Below, one piece after another: positions 41,340-43,601 of a stretch of DNA of 43,601 nucleotides (position 1 is the first letter of the stretch; each line of letters begins with the position of its first letter). Both the position numbers and the translations under genes were made by a program. Below the pieces are notes generated by a model, which saw only the letters and a list, made by a program, of their open reading frames with translations, was not told the origin of the DNA and ran no database searches. The DNA is from Bacteroidales bacterium M5 (GTDB lineage Bacteria > Bacteroidota > Bacteroidia > Bacteroidales > Muribaculaceae), in NCBI GenBank assembly GCA_001689535.1, contig LUJP01000040.1, positions 1 to 43,601 on the forward strand, in the 5' to 3' direction.

Positions 41340-43175
41340 ATGGGCGACCTTTGGAAAATTCTCAGGAGATTCGTTCCTCCATACAAAAAATATCTCATCC
41401 TCAGCATCCTTTTCAATTTTCTGGCTGCGTTCCTCACCATATTCTCTTTTGCGGTGATAATGCCTATTCTGAGAATGCTCTTCAGAGTGGACACCGGAAC
41501 TTACGAATATATGGAAATAGGGCGTCATAATTTCACCGACGCCCTCCTGAACAACTTCTATTATTACACGCAGGAGGCCATAGCGCTATGGGGCCCGTCG
41601 ACCACACTGGCGCTCCTTGCCGCCACTCTCGTGGTGATGACGGCGCTGAAGACGGGCACAACGTTCCTGAGCAGCTACTTCATAGTGCCGATGCGTTCAG
41701 GTATAGTGCGCGACATACGCAATGTGCTCTACGACAAAATAGTGTCGCTTCCCATCTCGTTCTTCACCACAGAGCGCAAGGGCGATGTGATGGCCCGCAT
41801 GAGCGGCGACGTGGCCGAGATCGAGAATTCCATCATGGCCTCGCTCGACATGCTTTTCAAGAATCCCGTGCTCATAATAGTGTATCTCGCCACCATGATC
41901 ATTATCAGCTGGAAGCTTACGCTGTTTGTGCTCATACTGCTTCCGGTGGCCGGATTCGCCATGGGCCGTATCGGCAAGCGGCTGAAGCGCACATCGTTCG
42001 AGGGTCAGCAGCAATGGGGCGTGATAATGAGCTATATCGAGGAAACCTTGGGCGGCCTCCGCATCATCAAGGCATTCACGGCCGAGCGCAAGGTCGAGGA
42101 GCGGTTCCATGCCGGTACACAGCGATTCTTCGTGCTCAGCAACCGTGTGGCCCGGCGTCAGGCCCTGGCCCATCCCATGAGCGAGTTCCTGGGCACGCTC
42201 ACCATAGCTGTCGTGCTGTGGTTCGGCGGCTCGCTTATACTTTCGGGAGGATCCACGCTCGACGCCTCCGACTTCATCTATTATATGGTGGTGTTCTACT
42301 CCATAATAAACCCGGCCAAGGACCTGTCGAAAGCCATGTATTCCATTCAGAAGGGTCTTGCCTCGATGGAGCGTGTGGACCGCATACTCGGTGCCGAGAA
42401 TCCTATCACTGATCCCGCGCAGCCCCGCGAGATAACTTCGTTCAAAGGCGAGGTGCGTTATCACGACGTGACCTTCTCCTACGACAAGGAGACTCCCGTG
42501 GCACGCAACGTCAGCTTCACCATAGCTCCCGGGGAGACCGTGGCGCTGGTGGGCGCGAGCGGCAGCGGCAAGTCGACGCTGGCCGACCTGCTTCCGCGTT
42601 TCTATGATGTGGACGGCGGCAGCATAACGATTGACGGGGTTGACGTGCGCGACATGCGCGTGCACGACCTCCGCTCGCTCATGGGCAATGTGAACCAGGA
42701 GGCCATACTATTCAACGACACGTTCTACAACAATATAACCTTCGGCGTGGACCACGCCACGCAGGAGCAGGTGGAGCAGGCCGCGCGCATAGCCAACGCC
42801 CACGATTTCATAATGGCATCGGAGGACGGCTATCAGACCAACATAGGCGACCGCGGCTGCCGCCTGTCAGGCGGCCAGCGGCAGCGTATCTCCATTGCAC
42901 GCGCCATTCTCAAGAATCCCCCCATACTGATTCTCGACGAGGCCACGTCGGCTCTCGACAGCGAGAGCGAACTCCTGGTGCAGCAGGCGCTCGAACGCCT
43001 GATGAAAGACCGCACCACGCTTGTGATAGCCCACCGGCTTTCAACCATCCAGAACGCCACGCAGATATGCGTGATGCACGAAGGACGTATAGTGGAGCGC
43101 GGAACGCACGACGAGCTTCTGGCTCTCAACGGTTTCTACAGCCGACTGGTGGAAATGCAGTCTATAAACCATTGA
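41340..43175 (+). CDS. ABC exporter, MsbA-like lipid flippase
   Basis: The 611-residue half-transporter has six membrane helices (about 20-310, with long coupling loops) followed by an ATPase domain. Walker A is GASGSGKST (405-413), the signature LSGGQ is at 509-513, Walker B leads into LDEATSALDSESE (about 532), and the switch is AHRLS near 563. Full ABC-transporter length and the placement back to back with lpxB make a lipid A flippase (MsbA) role likely, but multidrug exporters of the same family cannot be excluded. About 420 bp of non-coding DNA follow before the window ends. Confidence 0.9.
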   Translation: MGDLWKILRRFVPPYKKYLILSILFNFLAAFLTIFSFAVIMPILRMLFRVDTGTYEYMEIGRHNFTDALLNNFYYYTQEAIALWGPSTTLALLAATLVVMTALKTGTTFLSSYFIVPMRSGIVRDIRNVLYDKIVSLPISFFTTERKGDVMARMSGDVAEIENSIMASLDMLFKNPVLIIVYLATMIIISWKLTLFVLILLPVAGFAMGRIGKRLKRTSFEGQQQWGVIMSYIEETLGGLRIIKAFTAERKVEERFHAGTQRFFVLSNRVARRQALAHPMSEFLGTLTIAVVLWFGGSLILSGGSTLDASDFIYYMVVFYSIINPAKDLSKAMYSIQKGLASMERVDRILGAENPITDPAQPREITSFKGEVRYHDVTFSYDKETPVARNVSFTIAPGETVALVGASGSGKSTLADLLPRFYDVDGGSITIDGVDVRDMRVHDLRSLMGNVNQEAILFNDTFYNNITFGVDHATQEQVEQAARIANAHDFIMASEDGYQTNIGDRGCRLSGGQRQRISIARAILKNPPILILDEATSALDSESELLVQQALERLMKDRTTLVIAHRLSTIQNATQICVMHEGRIVERGTHDELLALNGFYSRLVEMQSINH

Positions 43176-43331
43176 GCGCATTTTAACATTTTCCTGATTT
43201 AACGGTTTTCAAAAAAGAAAGCATTATCAATAACTATACAATAATGCAGCGTAACCGAATGTGTTTTGGATAATTATTAACAATCAGATAATCAATAAAT
43301 TTTATATTGTTAAAAAATTAGCTTAATTTTT
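43176..43331. other. AT-rich intergenic region
   Basis: No gene. Contains a 7-bp inverted repeat GCATTAT-N13-ATAATGC (43221-43247), which could be an operator, and several A/T runs. No terminator is evident right after the exporter gene. Confidence 0.5.
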
Positions 43332-43362
43332 TTTGAAAATCCAATGTTAAGTTTTATATTTG
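43332..43362 (+). promoter_or_regulatory. Strong consensus promoter of the second putative short RNA
   Basis: TTTG (43332-43335), a 19-base spacer and TATATTTG (43355-43362) match the Bacteroidetes promoter consensus exactly. Confidence 0.8.
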
Positions 43363-43368
43363 TGCCGT

Positions 43369-43486
43369 TTATTAAACTCATCTGTATAAAACCAGGAAAC
43401 ACTAATTCAACTAATCACATCCCTGTATACACTTTACAACATGTTAGTGAGGGTTATGTCGCGAGACATGGCCCTCACGCCCTTTT
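43369..43486 (+). ncRNA. Putative short RNA or terminated leader (about 118 nt)
   Basis: A perfect-consensus promoter is followed by an A/C-rich single-stranded-looking stretch and then a 14-bp hairpin (GTGAGGGTTATGTC-GCGA-GACATGGCCCTCAC, two G-U pairs) with a short T tract. A 15-codon frame (ATG at 43441, MLVRVMSRDMALTPF) overlaps the hairpin but is unlikely to be a gene. The unit could be an independent small RNA or the leader of a gene beyond the window. No Rfam family could be assigned by eye. Confidence 0.55.
43447..43486 (+). terminator. Terminator hairpin of the second short RNA
   Basis: GC-rich 14-bp stem with a GCGA tetraloop followed by GCCCTTTT on the plus strand. Confidence 0.7.
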
Positions 43487-43499
43487 AAATGGGGATTTT

Positions 43500-43535
43500 T
43501 AGCTAAAGTAGCTATTTTAGCTATTATAGCGGAGC
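43500..43535. repeat. 9-bp tandem repeat with a TAGCTA core
   Basis: TAGCTA at 43500, 43509 and 43518, and TAGC at 43527, at an exact 9-base period. TAGCTA is itself a palindrome. Confidence 0.8.
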
Positions 43536-43545
43536 CTAAAAAAAC

Positions 43546-43588
43546 GAGGCTGTGTCGTAATTCGGTTTTTACGGCGCAGCCTCTTTTT
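43546..43588. terminator. Rho-independent terminator near the right edge
   Basis: GAGGCTGTGTCGTAA pairs with TTACGGCGCAGCCTC (two G-U pairs) around an 8-base loop, with a T tract to the right and an A run to the left, so it can act on both strands. Confidence 0.85.
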
Positions 43589-43601
43589 ATAAGCTGCTGT
43601 A

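Noticed and set aside
43441..43488. 15-codon frame in the second short-RNA unit
   Set aside because: It lies within the terminator hairpin itself, so its codons are fixed by the stem rather than by a protein.
1..43601. CRISPR arrays, tRNA and rRNA genes
   Set aside because: No regularly spaced direct repeats with unique spacers, no tRNA cloverleaf or TTCRANY arms, and no rRNA-like blocks were noticed.

Overview
The window reads as chromosome from a gut Bacteroidales, most likely Muribaculaceae (S24-7 group) or a close relative. The signs are: Bacteroidetes-type -7 promoter elements (TAnnTTTG) in front of many genes, absence of clear Shine-Dalgarno sites, menaquinone genes (menA, menG), Bacteroidetes-style long YidC and PurC, an outer-membrane beta-barrel receptor, several secreted lipoproteins, and host-glycan enzymes (GH84 hexosaminidase, GH29 fucosidase, remnants of a GH3 enzyme and a sulfatase). 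Coding sequence is roughly 55-60% GC, with two clearly more AT-rich patches (about 2.8-6.8 kb and 17.7-18.4 kb). Assignment to family level is an inference.

Layout. 1-26 looks like the end of an IS3-family element lying off the left edge. 72-6773 (minus strand) holds the GH84 enzyme and an AT-rich islet of three lipoproteins: two of unknown function and a 3'-truncated TPR lipoprotein. 7023-14577 (minus) holds an acyltransferase-3 membrane protein, a Crp/Fnr regulator and the suf iron-sulfur operon sufB-sufC-sufD-sufS with a ThiF/HesA-like E1 protein behind it. 14690-15995 has an EEP-family hydrolase and a CvpA-like protein. 16236-16320 is a compact promoter-to-terminator unit that looks like a small RNA. 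16488-20699 has a PepSY membrane protein, a 5'-truncated GH3 remnant and a GH29 fucosidase. 20883-25858 (minus) has ferritin, yidC, pyrG and a lipoprotein frameshifted at a run of eight C. 26124-29771 (plus) has the receptor and a cytidylate-kinase-like protein. 29734-33489 (minus) has a DUF308 protein, menA, an AAA ATPase/TOPRIM protein and a YrdC-type tRNA-modification enzyme. 33595-37363 (minus) is purC-menG-M13 peptidase. 37472-37915 is an internally deleted sulfatase. 38274-38788 is a tandem pair of tiny membrane proteins. 38868-41211 (minus) has a SlyD-like isomerase, a low-molecular-weight tyrosine phosphatase and lpxB. Divergent from lpxB is an MsbA-like ABC exporter (41340-43175). The right end (43176-43601) is non-coding and carries a second small-RNA-like unit and a strong terminator.

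Genes that work together: SufBCDS build and deliver Fe-S clusters, with ferritin elsewhere in the window storing iron. menA and menG catalyse the last two steps of menaquinone synthesis but lie in different operons. lpxB and the MsbA-like exporter, divergently arranged, make and export lipid A. GH84 and GH29 (plus the dead GH3 and sulfatase) point to past and present use of host glycans.

The most notable non-gene content is two families of interspersed palindromic repeats. One is an 80-81 bp element with CTGGGA ends (two copies). The other is built on a GCAGAAC-GCTGGAACGGCAGAAC core (one inverted pair and one solo copy). There are also two short-RNA candidates whose terminators share a GUC-GNRA-GAC hairpin tip. 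No tRNA, rRNA or CRISPR array was seen, and no complete new defence system could be demonstrated; the AAA/TOPRIM protein is the nearest candidate.
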